Of a stretch of 64,000 nt of DNA, positions 53,147 to 61,651 are shown piece after piece (positions within the stretch are counted from its first letter, which is position 1; every line of letters starts with the position of its first letter). The DNA is taken from positions 1 to 64,000 of the forward strand of contig NZ_LMRP01000004.1 in NCBI RefSeq assembly GCF_001426185.1, given 5' to 3'. The position numbers and the translations under genes were made by a program. A model generated the notes under the pieces. It was not told the DNA's origin and ran no database searches. It saw only the letters and a program-made list of their open reading frames with translations. Source of the DNA: Rhodococcus sp. Leaf247. GTDB taxonomy: Bacteria > Actinomycetota > Actinomycetes > Mycobacteriales > Mycobacteriaceae.

Positions 53147-53244
53147 GTCTGTCAGATTCTGCGTACCGACCGCAGAGGTCGGTGCTCACCGGGGGGTGCT
53201 CGACACATCGGTGAGCGTGTGCGTCGATCCGGGGGTAATACCGC

Positions 53245-54843
53245 ATGACACCGTTCACTCGCCGTACGTTTCTCACCGGAGCTGCTCTGGCAGGTGGATC
53301 GGTGGTAGCGGGTCGGGGCGCCGGACGTGCCGCGGCGCAGGGAATCGGCGCACGCGTGCAACGGGTTCCGTTGTCCCGCGAAGATCATCGGGTCGTGGTG
53401 GTCGGCTCGGGCTTCGGTGGGGGAGTTTCTGCGCTGCGTCTGGCTCAGGCGGGTGTGCCGGTGACGGTGCTCGAACGGGGATTGCGGTGGCCGACGGGTC
53501 CGAACGCCGAGACGTTCCCTCACGTGAAGTCGCCCGACGGCCGTCTGCTCTGGTACGGCTCCGCCAAGAACGCCTTCGGTCGCCCCATCGATGTTCCCGC
53601 CTACACCGGGCTGGTCGAGGCGGTACCGGGGGAGAACATGACTGCGCTGTGCGCCGCCGGTGTCGGTGGTGGATCCCTCGTCTATCAGGGGATGACGCTG
53701 CAGCCGGCCGAGTCGGTGTTCGCCACACAGTTCCCGGCAGAGCTGGACTGGGGGCTGCTCGATCGCGTGCACTATCCGCGGGTGGCGCGCATGCTGCATC
53801 TGCAGGTTGCGCCCGACGAGCTGATCGACAGTCCCAATTATGCTGCACCGAGGGCTTTTCGAGACAACGCTCGACGGCTCGGGCTGCCGGTGTCGAAGAT
53901 TCCGATGCCGATCGACTGGAACTTCGCGCTCGACGAACTTCGCGGCCGGATGAAGCCGTCCTACACCAACGGCGACGGTGCGATCGGAGTCAACAATGGC
54001 GGGAAGTTCTCCGTCGATGTCACCTATATCGCGGAAGCGGAGGCGACCGGACTGGTGACCGTGCAGACGCTGCATCAGGTCACGGACGTCGAGAGGGCCC
54101 CCGACGGCCGGTGGACGGTGTACGTCGATCGCATCGACACGACGGGGAAGGTACTCGAGAACAAGATCCTGACGACGCCGACCCTGATCATGGCCGCGGG
54201 AAGCATGAATACGACGCGCCTGCTGATGCGGGCGGGTGCATCCGGGCGGATCCCGGACATGCCCGACGCCCTCGGCGAAGGATGGGGATCGAATGCGGAC
54301 CGGATCTACTCCTGGACCACACTCGACCAGGACTTCGGGCCTGCTCAGGGTGGTCCGGTGGTGTTCGGAAGTCTCGACTGGGCTGACCCGTCGCGAGCTA
54401 TGACCGTCATTCAGGCATCGTTTCCGCCGATCGGATTCGATCCTCGCACCACGATTCTCGTCGGCTACGGCGTCAGCGATGCCCGCGGACGTTTCGTGTA
54501 CGACGGCTCGCGTGACGACGCGGTCCTACGGTGGCCGCACGAGGCGGATGCCGCGATCCAGAGTCGGATCGACCCGCGCGTGCGTGCCATCGCGGGCCCG
54601 AACAGCATCGTCGTCGACACCAACGCGGTGTTTCCCTCCACGTGGCATCCGCTCGGCGGAGCCAACATGGGAACGGTGTGCGACCTGGAGGGTCGAGTCG
54701 AAGGACAACGCGGCCTGTACGTTCTCGATGGCGCCCTGATCCCCGGTAACTGCGCGGCGTGCAATCCGTCGATGACCATCGCCGCGGTGGCCGAGCGCGC
54801 GCTCGACAAGATCGTCGCCGCCGACGTGGGGTCGATCATCTAG
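53245..54843 (+). CDS. choE: Cholesterol oxidase, Tat-exported GMC-type flavoenzyme
   Basis: 532 residues. A twin-arginine signal (FTRRTFLTGAALAGGSVVAG) is followed by the FAD motif VVVVGSGFGGGVSALRLAQA. Later segments match class I cholesterol oxidases of Rhodococcus and Streptomyces: GVGGGSLVYQGMTLQP, WHPLGGANMGTVCDLEG with the active-site His, and CAACNPSMTIAAVAERAL with the Asn. The enzyme oxidises 3-beta-hydroxysterols to 3-keto-4-ene products outside the membrane, releasing H2O2. It is divergent from a TetR regulator. The symbol follows the Rhodococcus extracellular enzyme; orthology is inferred. Confidence 0.88.
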   Translation: MTPFTRRTFLTGAALAGGSVVAGRGAGRAAAQGIGARVQRVPLSREDHRVVVVGSGFGGGVSALRLAQAGVPVTVLERGLRWPTGPNAETFPHVKSPDGRLLWYGSAKNAFGRPIDVPAYTGLVEAVPGENMTALCAAGVGGGSLVYQGMTLQPAESVFATQFPAELDWGLLDRVHYPRVARMLHLQVAPDELIDSPNYAAPRAFRDNARRLGLPVSKIPMPIDWNFALDELRGRMKPSYTNGDGAIGVNNGGKFSVDVTYIAEAEATGLVTVQTLHQVTDVERAPDGRWTVYVDRIDTTGKVLENKILTTPTLIMAAGSMNTTRLLMRAGASGRIPDMPDALGEGWGSNADRIYSWTTLDQDFGPAQGGPVVFGSLDWADPSRAMTVIQASFPPIGFDPRTTILVGYGVSDARGRFVYDGSRDDAVLRWPHEADAAIQSRIDPRVRAIAGPNSIVVDTNAVFPSTWHPLGGANMGTVCDLEGRVEGQRGLYVLDGALIPGNCAACNPSMTIAAVAERALDKIVAADVGSII

Positions 54844-54878
54844 CGTGCGTCACGTCAGCTGTGCATACGCTCCAGGTC

Positions 54879-55868
54879 TCAAGGGGTGTCGAGGTTGTCC
54901 AGCACCTGTCGTGGCGTACCGCGGTCCGGGATCAGAGCCGGGATGGCCCGAACGTAGACGACCATCCCGATGAGTTCGACGAGCGTCTGCGTGACGACTA
55001 CGACTGCTGCAAGCGACAGGCTGTCGGGGAGCGCCAGGGCCAGAGGAAGAACGACCAACGAGTTGCGAGTGGCACCGGAGAAGGTCAACGCGCGGCTCGC
55101 CGGCACATCGAGTCGGGCGAAGTGTGCCAACCACTTTCCGACGAACGCCATGACGACGAGAAAAGCGACGAAGACCGGGACGGCGGCGACCGACCGCATG
55201 CCTTCGGCACGAATGGTATCGATCTGCGAGGCCACGACGACGGCCAAGGTCGCCATCATGATCGGAACCATCGACGTCGCCAGGAAGTCCATGACGACAC
55301 CACCCGAGCGGTAGCGCCTCGCGAGAGCCTGGGTCGCTGCCGCTGCTGCCAGGGGAAGCGCGATGAGCAGCACGAAGGCTTCGGCGAAGGGGGCGACGTC
55401 GATGACCGACACGACGTCCGATCCGACGAACAGCCACAGATAGAGCGGTAGGAAAGCCATTTGCAGAAGCATCAGAAGTGGTGCAGCAGCGAGCAATCGC
55501 TCGGATGCCGCACCGGCGAGCCCGCTGAAGACGATGACGTAGTCGATGCACGGTGCGAGGAGAACAAGGAGGGCACCGACGACGACCGCGTCGTTTCCGT
55601 CGACGAACCTGGTCAGTGTAAACGCCACGAGGGGGACTACGACGAAGTTCAGTGCGACGACGCAGGCAAGAAACCTCCTGTCTCGCAACGATTGTCCGAT
55701 AGCGGCGAAGGGGACTGCGAGGAAGGTCGCGTACAACAGCAGGATCAGGACCGGATTGATCGCATGTTCGAAGGTAGGTGCAGTGGACGGCGCACCGAGC
55801 CCGACCACCGCTCCCAGAGCGAGTGCCATTAGATACAGCGGGATCTGATGTCTCTCCATCCATGACAC
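54879..55868 (-). CDS. Bile acid:sodium symporter / arsenite-efflux-type (BASS/ACR3-like) transporter
   Basis: About 329 residues from GTG 55868 (GGGAG nine bases upstream; ATG 55859 is the alternative). Roughly ten helices can be drawn. FSGATRNSLVVLPLALALPD and VLLAPCIDYVIVFSGLAGA are the paired, polar discontinuous-helix segments of the BART superfamily; CIDYVIVF resembles the ACR3 Cys signature. It could export arsenite or import organic anions. No arsR or arsC gene is near. It ends 35 bp after the convergent cholesterol oxidase gene. Confidence 0.8.
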   Translation of the reverse strand: MSWMERHQIPLYLMALALGAVVGLGAPSTAPTFEHAINPVLILLLYATFLAVPFAAIGQSLRDRRFLACVVALNFVVVPLVAFTLTRFVDGNDAVVVGALLVLLAPCIDYVIVFSGLAGAASERLLAAAPLLMLLQMAFLPLYLWLFVGSDVVSVIDVAPFAEAFVLLIALPLAAAAATQALARRYRSGGVVMDFLATSMVPIMMATLAVVVASQIDTIRAEGMRSVAAVPVFVAFLVVMAFVGKWLAHFARLDVPASRALTFSGATRNSLVVLPLALALPDSLSLAAVVVVTQTLVELIGMVVYVRAIPALIPDRGTPRQVLDNLDTP

Positions 55869-55888
55869 GACGCTTCGCTCCCGGTGGC

Positions 55889-56335
55889 CTAGTTGTCCGT
55901 GGTGGCATCGAGGTGTGCGACGTCCTGATGTGTGGGGGCGAGGATATAGGCGGCAACGTAACTGACGGCACCCACCGCGCCGATGATCGAGAGAGGCAGC
56001 ACGTAGTTCGGCGTCGAGGGATCGGAGACAGACGACGACGCCGCGCCGCCCCAGATGAGGAACACGGCCCACGCTCCGACGACGGGGATCATCGACCAGA
56101 ATGCGAACCGGTGTCGGAAGCTGCTGCGCGACCGGGGCTGCCAGTGCAGTGTTGTTTTCATAGCGAACCTGCCGCCGCAGACAGCCACGGATCCGACGAC
56201 GAGGCCGACGATCGATCCGACGACGGCGCCCAGGATCAGACCCGCCGTGTTGGCGACACTGTCCAGCATCACCGCAGCACCTGAGAGTGCACCGAGTGCG
56301 GACGCGACAACCAGCTCTCGACCGATCCACGTCAT
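55889..56335 (-). CDS. Small integral membrane protein of unknown function
   Basis: 148 residues with four likely helices: LVVASALGALSGAAVMLDSV, LILGAVVGSIVGLVVGSVAV, FWSMIPVVGAWAVFLIWGGA and LPLSIIGAVGAVSYVAAYIL, separated by short basic loops. It lies 20 bp upstream of the symporter gene on the same strand, so co-transcription is likely. No family recognised. Confidence 0.75.
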   Translation of the reverse strand: MTWIGRELVVASALGALSGAAVMLDSVANTAGLILGAVVGSIVGLVVGSVAVCGGRFAMKTTLHWQPRSRSSFRHRFAFWSMIPVVGAWAVFLIWGGAASSSVSDPSTPNYVLPLSIIGAVGAVSYVAAYILAPTHQDVAHLDATTDN

Positions 56336-56362
56336 GGGTCCACTGAATCACGCTCGAGGCGA

Positions 56363-56800
56363 TCAGTCGTACAGAACTGCGCGGCCCTGCTCACGCAAGG
56401 TCTCCAAGCCCGCGCGAAAACGGTCCAGGTATTCCGGTGAGTGGCCGACCCAGTCCGTCATCTCTCCGACAACCTCCACCGGTTCCGCGCTGCGGTACGA
56501 CCTGGTGGGATTCCCGGGAAACTTCTTGTCGGTGACGTTGGGGTCGTCCTCGACATCTCCGTGCGGCTGCACGACGTAGACGCGGCAGGGACCGTTCCCG
56601 ACTGCCATCTCGGCTGCGAGGACCGCTCCGTCCAGGACCATCGTCATGTAGACGTAGTTGGAGATGTGCTCGGGCCGGTAGTTGGACCGGTGGCCGGCTG
56701 TGAGGAAGTCGCCCACCCGAAGGTCGGCCTTGGTGCCGTGGAAGAACGCACCCGATTCATGCACCACGAAGCGTTCCGGCGTATCGGCCATGTCTGCCAT
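56363..56800 (-). CDS. arr: Rifamycin (rifampin) ADP-ribosyltransferase
   Basis: 145 residues from ATG 56800, with GGAGGG five bases upstream. RFVVHESGAFFHGTKADL, HISNYVYMTMVLDGAVLAAE, RVYVVQPHGDVEDDPNVTDK and KFPGNPTRSYRSAEPVEVVG follow the Arr sequence closely, including the HGTK and NPT-SYR segments. Arr inactivates rifamycins by transferring ADP-ribose from NAD+ to the C23 hydroxyl, in the cytosol. Chromosomal arr is usual in mycobacteria and rhodococci, so this is probably intrinsic resistance. It is in the same orientation as the two membrane-protein genes, 27 bp upstream of them. Confidence 0.92.
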   Translation of the reverse strand: MADMADTPERFVVHESGAFFHGTKADLRVGDFLTAGHRSNYRPEHISNYVYMTMVLDGAVLAAEMAVGNGPCRVYVVQPHGDVEDDPNVTDKKFPGNPTRSYRSAEPVEVVGEMTDWVGHSPEYLDRFRAGLETLREQGRAVLYD

Positions 56801-56951
56801 TCGATCCCTCCATCGACGGTGTGATCGGGAGAGTGTGCACCGCGCACGGGCCCTTGCCGCAAGCCCCACTGTCGGAGTTATGGTGAGAGTGGCGAAGAGA
56901 TACCGATGCGGGGCTGGACCTTCACCTCGGGGCCAGGCTCAGACTGGTGTA

Positions 56952-57284
56952 ATGACAACCACAACTCCGGACGTCGTGACCCGCTACCTCGCTGCCGCTG
57001 ATTTCGACGACATCGATGCGCTCGTCGACTGCTTCGCGCCGGACGCCGGCGTGACCGACGAAGGCCATACCTACCGCGGACACGACCAGGTCCGACGCTG
57101 GCGCGACACGGTCGCCGGGCGCTACACTTACACCACCACCGTGACGGGCTCGGAGTTCGTCGATGCCTCGAACTATCGCGTATCGGTCCGTATTGCCGGA
57201 AACTTCCCGGGCGGGGTGGCCGACCTGGTGTATCGGTTCGAACTCGACGGTTCGTCGATCACGGGTCTGCGTATCGGTGGATGA
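56952..57284 (+). CDS. SnoaL-like / NTF2-fold protein
   Basis: 110 residues from ATG 56952. VVTRYLAAADFDDIDALVDC, FAPDAGVTDEGHTYRGHDQV and the RVSVRIAGNFPGGVADLVYR strand are typical of nuclear transport factor 2-like proteins. Function unknown. It lies 12 bp before the MerR gene and was probably acquired or transcribed with it; comparable SnoaL-like genes occur at 30112 and 58808. Confidence 0.8.
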   Translation: MTTTTPDVVTRYLAAADFDDIDALVDCFAPDAGVTDEGHTYRGHDQVRRWRDTVAGRYTYTTTVTGSEFVDASNYRVSVRIAGNFPGGVADLVYRFELDGSSITGLRIGG

Positions 57285-57296
57285 GAGACTGTTCCA

Positions 57297-58097
57297 GTGG
57301 CGACGATGGTGACCATCGGTGAGTTCTCGACGATGACGCGGCTTACTCGGAAAGCGTTGCGGCTCTATCAAGACGTCGGCCTGTTGATGCCTGCAGAGAC
57401 GGACGCGTTCACCGGATATCGCTACTACGACATCTCGCAGGTCGGCCGAGCCCGCACGATACGACGGTTACGCGATCTGGACATGCCGATTGCGGACGTC
57501 GCGTCGTACTTCACGGCCGACGACGAGGTGAGTCGACATCGGGTCCTCACAGAGCATCTCGCGCGTCTGGAGGACAGGCTCGATCACACCCGCGAGGCCG
57601 TCGAGGCGCTCCGATCGATGATGACGGCGCCGATCGATCCGGTCATCGAGATGCGCACGGACACAGCGTTCGTCGCGACTGTCGTCACCGACACGGTCAC
57701 CTTGTCGGCGATCGCACCGTGGTGGAACGACGCTCGCGACACCCTGACATCCCGTCTACGCGAGTTCCATGTCGACGCGGTGGGCGTTCTCGGTGCCGAC
57801 TTCGACATGGAACTCTTCTCGGACGAGAAGGGAACCGCATCGCTGTGGTACCCGGTCGACCCCGTGGACGCAGCCCGGCAAGGACTGGACGTGGTGCCGT
57901 ACGCCGAAGCCCGCTACGCCGTAGCAGTTCATCGAGGACCGGACGCACGCATCGACGAGACGTACGCGGCTCTGGGCGAATACGTTTCGTCCCGCAACAT
58001 CGGTGTCGCCGGTCCGGTCAGAGAGCGGTACCTTGCCGGTGTGCACGGCGGGGACCTGGTGACCGAGATCGGTTGGCCCGTGCGCGAATCTGCGTGA
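57297..58097 (+). CDS. MerR-family regulator with GyrI-like effector domain
   Basis: 266 residues from GTG 57297. The N-terminal HTH reads TIGEFSTMTRLTRKALRLYQ followed by GLLMPAETDAFTGYRYYDIS, then a coiled coil (~80-115). The C-terminal ~150 residues (PVDAARQGLDVVPYAEARYA, YLAGVHGGDLVTEIGWPV) fit the GyrI/SHS2 multidrug-binding fold of BltR/BmrR-like activators. It probably senses a hydrophobic or cationic compound and may activate its own operon with the SnoaL-like gene. Confidence 0.88.
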   Translation: MATMVTIGEFSTMTRLTRKALRLYQDVGLLMPAETDAFTGYRYYDISQVGRARTIRRLRDLDMPIADVASYFTADDEVSRHRVLTEHLARLEDRLDHTREAVEALRSMMTAPIDPVIEMRTDTAFVATVVTDTVTLSAIAPWWNDARDTLTSRLREFHVDAVGVLGADFDMELFSDEKGTASLWYPVDPVDAARQGLDVVPYAEARYAVAVHRGPDARIDETYAALGEYVSSRNIGVAGPVRERYLAGVHGGDLVTEIGWPVRESA

Positions 58098-58106
58098 TGA
58101 TGCCGG

Positions 58107-58328
58107 TCATCGTTCAAGCGCGTGCCCGTCGTATCGACGATTGTGGATCGCGGTGATCACCGCGCTCGGCACGTACAGAACCATGACCACGATGATGGCC
58201 GTCACGACGAAACTCGGTGTCGGGCCCAGCGCGTCGGTCCAGATGCGGAGGGCCGCAGCCGCGATGAGCATCGCCAAGACGATCATGAGCGTCAGCGTAC
58301 CGATCGGTCGGAAGTACTGATCGATCAT
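58107..58328 (-). CDS. Small two-helix membrane protein
   Basis: 73 residues: PIGTLTLMIVLAMLIAAAAL and FVVTAIIVVMVLYVPSAVIT are two membrane spans, with a charged C-terminal tail. It is convergent with the MerR gene and 13 bp downstream of the HxlR gene on the same strand, hence probably in one transcript with it. Function unknown. Confidence 0.7.
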   Translation of the reverse strand: MIDQYFRPIGTLTLMIVLAMLIAAAALRIWTDALGPTPSFVVTAIIVVMVLYVPSAVITAIHNRRYDGHALER

Positions 58329-58341
58329 CGGCCTGCTCAGG

Positions 58342-58713
58342 TCAGCTCGACTTCTCCCTGTCGTACATTTCTCGTGCTCGACTCACCTGAGCGTAATGAG
58401 CCTCGGCCCAGGTTCGGAGGGCCTGCAGCGGATCGTGCAGAGTCCGGCCGAGGTCGGTCAGCTCGTACTCCACCTTCGGTGGCATCTGGTCGTAGGCGTG
58501 TCGGGCGACGATGCCATCTCGTTCCAGGTCCCGCAGAGTGTCGGCGAGGACCTTCGCGCTGATACCCCCGACCTGCGTTCGGAGTTCGCCGAACCGCACG
58601 CGGTCGTCGCCGAGGGCGATGACGATCATCGCCGTCCACTTGTTGGCGATTCTGGCCAGCGACGTGCGCGACGGACAGTCTTCCAACAGGACATTCCATA
58701 CCGGCGTTGTCAT
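58342..58713 (-). CDS. HxlR-family winged-helix regulator
   Basis: 123 residues. LLEDCPSRTSLARIANKWTA contains the conserved N-terminal Cys of the family, followed by FGELRTQVGGISAKVLADTL and KVEYELTDLGRTLHDPL. HxlR regulators commonly use that Cys to sense aldehydes, quinones or oxidants. It is divergent from the SnoaL-like gene at 58808 with a 94-bp spacer, its probable target. Confidence 0.9.
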   Translation of the reverse strand: MTTPVWNVLLEDCPSRTSLARIANKWTAMIVIALGDDRVRFGELRTQVGGISAKVLADTLRDLERDGIVARHAYDQMPPKVEYELTDLGRTLHDPLQALRTWAEAHYAQVSRAREMYDREKSS

Positions 58714-58807
58714 CGTCCCCCCAGGTCATCGACAGTTACGTTGAGGTTAGAGGCTAGTGGCTGTCACTCTCGGCGCGTTGATGTCCCCACTCCGAGGAGC
58801 TGCCACC

Positions 58808-59209
58808 ATGACCGAGTCCACCGCTCTCGATGTCGCCACCCGTTACTTCGACGCTCTGAGTACCGGCGACATGTCGACCCTGATGGGTCTTATCGACGAC
58901 GACGTCGTCTGGCATCAGCCGGGCGCGAATCAGTTCTCGGGCGAACACCGAGGTGTAGGCGGTGTCGGCGCACTGCTGAGCGCCATGATGACGACCAGTC
59001 AAGGAACGTTCGGACTGACCGTGGAGGGCCCGATGATGGTCAACGGCACCAATGTCGCCGTGCCGGTGCGGTTCACGGGTCGACTGCAGCACGCATCGAT
59101 GGACATGTCGGGCCTCGATCTCCTGACCGTCGTGAACGGGAAGATCGTCGACGTGCACCTGTTCTCCTCGGACGGCGACGCCGAGGACGAATTCTGGGGT
59201 ACGAACTGA
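58808..59209 (+). CDS. SnoaL-like / NTF2-fold protein
   Basis: 133 residues from ATG 58808. LDVATRYFDALSTGDMSTLM, IDDDVVWHQPGANQFSGEHR and LDLLTVVNGKIVDVHLFSSD are the characteristic SnoaL-like (ketosteroid isomerase-related) segments. The pairing with a divergent HxlR regulator is frequent for such proteins and suggests a detoxification or stress role; the ligand is unknown. Confidence 0.85.
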   Translation: MTESTALDVATRYFDALSTGDMSTLMGLIDDDVVWHQPGANQFSGEHRGVGGVGALLSAMMTTSQGTFGLTVEGPMMVNGTNVAVPVRFTGRLQHASMDMSGLDLLTVVNGKIVDVHLFSSDGDAEDEFWGTN

Positions 59210-59234
59210 TGCCGGCTCCGGCGTGACCCATCGG

Positions 59235-60191
59235 TCACGCCGGAGCGCGCGCCGCGAAATGTCGTCGGTACTCGGACGGAGTCGTCGAGAACATCGCCGC
59301 GAACCGTTGCCGCAGAGTCACATCGCTACCGAATCCGCACGCAGTGGCAACGGCGTCGATCGGCCAGTCCGTCGTCTCGAGCAGTCGTCGCGCCTCGTCC
59401 AATCGTCGTTCCAGAATCCACCGCGCCGGCGTCGTGCCGGTGAAGAGCTTGAAATGTCGCACGAAGCTCCGTCGGCTCATCCGCGCATGTCGTGCGACAT
59501 CGTCGACGGACAGATTCTGGTCGAGGTGAGCCAGTATCCATTCCTGGATGTCGGCGATGGTGGTGTCGGTGGCACGGTCGGCCAGTGGTCTCTCGATGTA
59601 CTGCGCCTGGCCGCCCTCTCGATGGGGCGCGACGACCAGTTGCCGGGCGACGCGGGTGGCTGCTGACGTGCCCAGATGCTTGCGGACGATGTGCAGGCAG
59701 GCGTCGATCGACGACACGGTACCTGCCGACGTCATGACGTCGTCGTGGTCGATGTAGAGCACGGACGCGTCGACCGAACTTCCGCCGCTACGCTCTGCGA
59801 GCTCGGACAGTGCCGCCCAGTGGGTCACTGCCGACCGTCCTCCCAAGAGGTTCGCGTCAGCTACCGCGAACGCCCCCAGGCACAGCCCGACAATCGCTGC
59901 GCCTCGTGAATGAGCTTTCAGCACAGCAGTTCTGACGACAGTTCCGAAGGAATCGAGGGACACGTGCCAGGACGGAACGATCACGATATCCGCCCATTCC
60001 GCGGTCTCCGGGCCGGCGATGTCGCCGAGTGAGTATCCCTCGGATGTACGGATACTTCCCTCGGTGTCCGACCACACTCGTGTCTCCCAGTCGGTGGCCA
60101 GACCGAGGCGCTGGACCTCGCCGAACACCATCAACGGTGCGGCGAGATGGAACATGGTGATGTCGTCGAATGCGTAGATGGCAATGCGCAC
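59235..60191 (-). CDS. GATase1-like AraC-family transcriptional regulator (FtrA type)
   Basis: 318 residues from GTG 60191, with GGGAG upstream. The N-terminal ~170 residues form a DJ-1/PfpI domain (IAIYAFDDITMFHLAAPLMV, AAIVGLCLGAFAVADANLLG with the nucleophile-elbow Cys). The C-terminus has the double AraC HTH: LSVDDVARHARMSRRSFVRH and PIDAVATACGFGSDVTLRQR. Such regulators activate catabolic or redox genes; the divergent cysteine hydrolase gene, 131 bp away, is the likely target. Confidence 0.9.
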   Translation of the reverse strand: MRIAIYAFDDITMFHLAAPLMVFGEVQRLGLATDWETRVWSDTEGSIRTSEGYSLGDIAGPETAEWADIVIVPSWHVSLDSFGTVVRTAVLKAHSRGAAIVGLCLGAFAVADANLLGGRSAVTHWAALSELAERSGGSSVDASVLYIDHDDVMTSAGTVSSIDACLHIVRKHLGTSAATRVARQLVVAPHREGGQAQYIERPLADRATDTTIADIQEWILAHLDQNLSVDDVARHARMSRRSFVRHFKLFTGTTPARWILERRLDEARRLLETTDWPIDAVATACGFGSDVTLRQRFAAMFSTTPSEYRRHFAARAPA

Positions 60192-60322
60192 AGCTCTCCC
60201 TGGTTTGGCCCGAATCCATCGTAACCGTGCATGTGTGCCACTGTCGAAGATCCGCCGGCGGGCGAACACTGAGGTGGTCGGCCGCCGTCCCGGCGGATCG
60301 CACACGAGAAAGAGGACACACC

Positions 60323-60958
60323 ATGGCACCGCGCCGCGCACTCATCGTCGTCGACATCCAGCAGGAGTACTTCTCGGGTCCCCTCGAAATCGCGTACCCG
60401 CCGCGCGCCGAGTCGCTGTCCAACGTGATCACGGCGATCCAGGTAGCCGACGCCGCCGGTCTGCCCGTGATCGCAGTGCAGCACTCCATGCCCGAGGAGG
60501 CTCCCGTCTTCGTGGACGGAACAGACGGGTTCGATCTGCACCCCGAGGTCGTCGCCGCTCTGCCGTCGGCAACGACACGAGTGACCAAGAGTTTCGGGAG
60601 CGTTTTCGCCGGAACCGATGTGGCAGAACAGCTCCGCACGCTCGAGGTCGACACCGTGACCATCGTGGGCTTCATGACCAACAATTGCGATCTTGCGACC
60701 GCCGTCGAAGCCGAGGGCCTCGGATTCGCAGCGGAGATCCTGTCCGACGCAACCGGTGCCATCAATCTGTCCAATGCAGCGGGAACCGTGTCGGCCGAAA
60801 TCCTTCACACGACGCTGATGACACTGCTGCACTCCAATTTCGCCGCAGTGGCGACAACGGAACAGTGGGTCGACGCCGTGCGCTCGGGATCGGCGCTGGA
60901 CAAGAACAACCTCGTCGAATCGGCAATGGTCGGCACAGAGGCCGTGGCCGCACACTGA
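60323..60958 (+). CDS. Isochorismatase-family cysteine hydrolase
   Basis: 211 residues from ATG 60323, with AAAGAGGA upstream. The catalytic triad can be traced: Asp in RALIVVDIQQEYF, Lys in TRVTKSFGSVFAG and Cys in VGFMTNNCDLATAVEAE. Members hydrolyse amides such as nicotinamide or N-carbamoyl compounds, or isochorismate. The Cys rules out isochorismatase proper and favours an amidohydrolase. The divergent AraC-type gene probably regulates it. Confidence 0.88.
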   Translation: MAPRRALIVVDIQQEYFSGPLEIAYPPRAESLSNVITAIQVADAAGLPVIAVQHSMPEEAPVFVDGTDGFDLHPEVVAALPSATTRVTKSFGSVFAGTDVAEQLRTLEVDTVTIVGFMTNNCDLATAVEAEGLGFAAEILSDATGAINLSNAAGTVSAEILHTTLMTLLHSNFAAVATTEQWVDAVRSGSALDKNNLVESAMVGTEAVAAH

Positions 60959-61031
60959 CGACACCTCGTCCACTCGCGCCGCAGGTACGGTGTCGACGAC
61001 GGCTGGATCGCGGTGACCGAAGGAGTGCAGC

Positions 61032-61187
61032 GTGCGTGGATGGGTGGGCGTGGTCCTTCTGAGTCTGCTCGGCATCGCGGCGATCGTCCTCGGCGGCGCC
61101 GACGACTCACCGGGGTTGCAGTTCATCGGGCTGATTCTGGTGGTCACCGCGATCGTGACAGGTTTACGTCAGCGCCGCTCCACCTGA
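61032..61187 (+). CDS. Very small two-helix membrane protein
   Basis: 51 residues starting at GTG 61032, with AAGGAG six bases upstream. Two hydrophobic segments, VGVVLLSLLGIAAIVLGG and FIGLILVVTAIVTG, flank a short acidic turn (ADDSPG), and the C-terminus is basic (LRQRRST). Good ribosome-binding site, codon pattern and membrane profile make it a believable gene despite its size. Function unknown; it precedes the convergent Asp23-like gene by 5 bp. Confidence 0.65.
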   Translation: MRGWVGVVLLSLLGIAAIVLGGADDSPGLQFIGLILVVTAIVTGLRQRRST

Positions 61188-61192
61188 GGTGA

Positions 61193-61651
61193 TCAGGCAG
61201 GGCCGTCCACGTCGACGACCAGTACGTCGACGTCTTGGGAAACGAACGGAAATCCCAGGATGTCGGTCAACGCGGCGGCCGCACGCGTCGACACCTGCGC
61301 GCCGACGTCGGCCAGATCCGAGTCGTAGGCGGCGATCACGGTGATACGTGCACCGGTGCACACGTGCCCGTCGGTATAGAGCGAGATGTCGGACGGTTCC
61401 GCTTCCGGAACCTCGGCAACAGCTCGCCGAAGCGTCACTCGAACGATCGCGTCGCTGATGCGCAGCGTGTCCGTGGCGGGAGCGTCGTCATCCGGGTAGC
61501 GGGCGTCGAGAGGCCATGTTCTGATTCCCACGGCACGGACGCGCGAGATGGCGGACGCACTGATGTCGACCCACCCGCGGACAGGGGAGTCCCGCAGGGC
61601 CTCCGCCGCGTGTCGAAGAATCGGAGCATGGTCGCCCGACGTCATTTCCAT
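61193..61651 (-). CDS. Hypothetical protein, Asp23/Gls24-like (alkaline shock) relative
   Basis: 152 residues. The C-terminal half (CTGARITVIAAYDSDLADVG, ALTDILGFPFVSQDVDVLVV) has the alternating beta pattern of Asp23/Gls24 proteins, and the N-terminus is a separate short segment. It begins 10 bp inside the end of the ECF sigma-factor gene, so translation is coupled. Occurrence next to a true Asp23 gene supports a role in the same envelope-stress module. Confidence 0.65.
   Translation of the reverse strand: MEMTSGDHAPILRHAAEALRDSPVRGWVDISASAISRVRAVGIRTWPLDARYPDDDAPATDTLRISDAIVRVTLRRAVAEVPEAEPSDISLYTDGHVCTGARITVIAAYDSDLADVGAQVSTRAAAALTDILGFPFVSQDVDVLVVDVDGPA

Noticed and set aside
54879..55868. 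Arsenic-resistance operon
   Set aside because: The transporter could be ACR3-like, but no arsR, arsC or arsM lies nearby.
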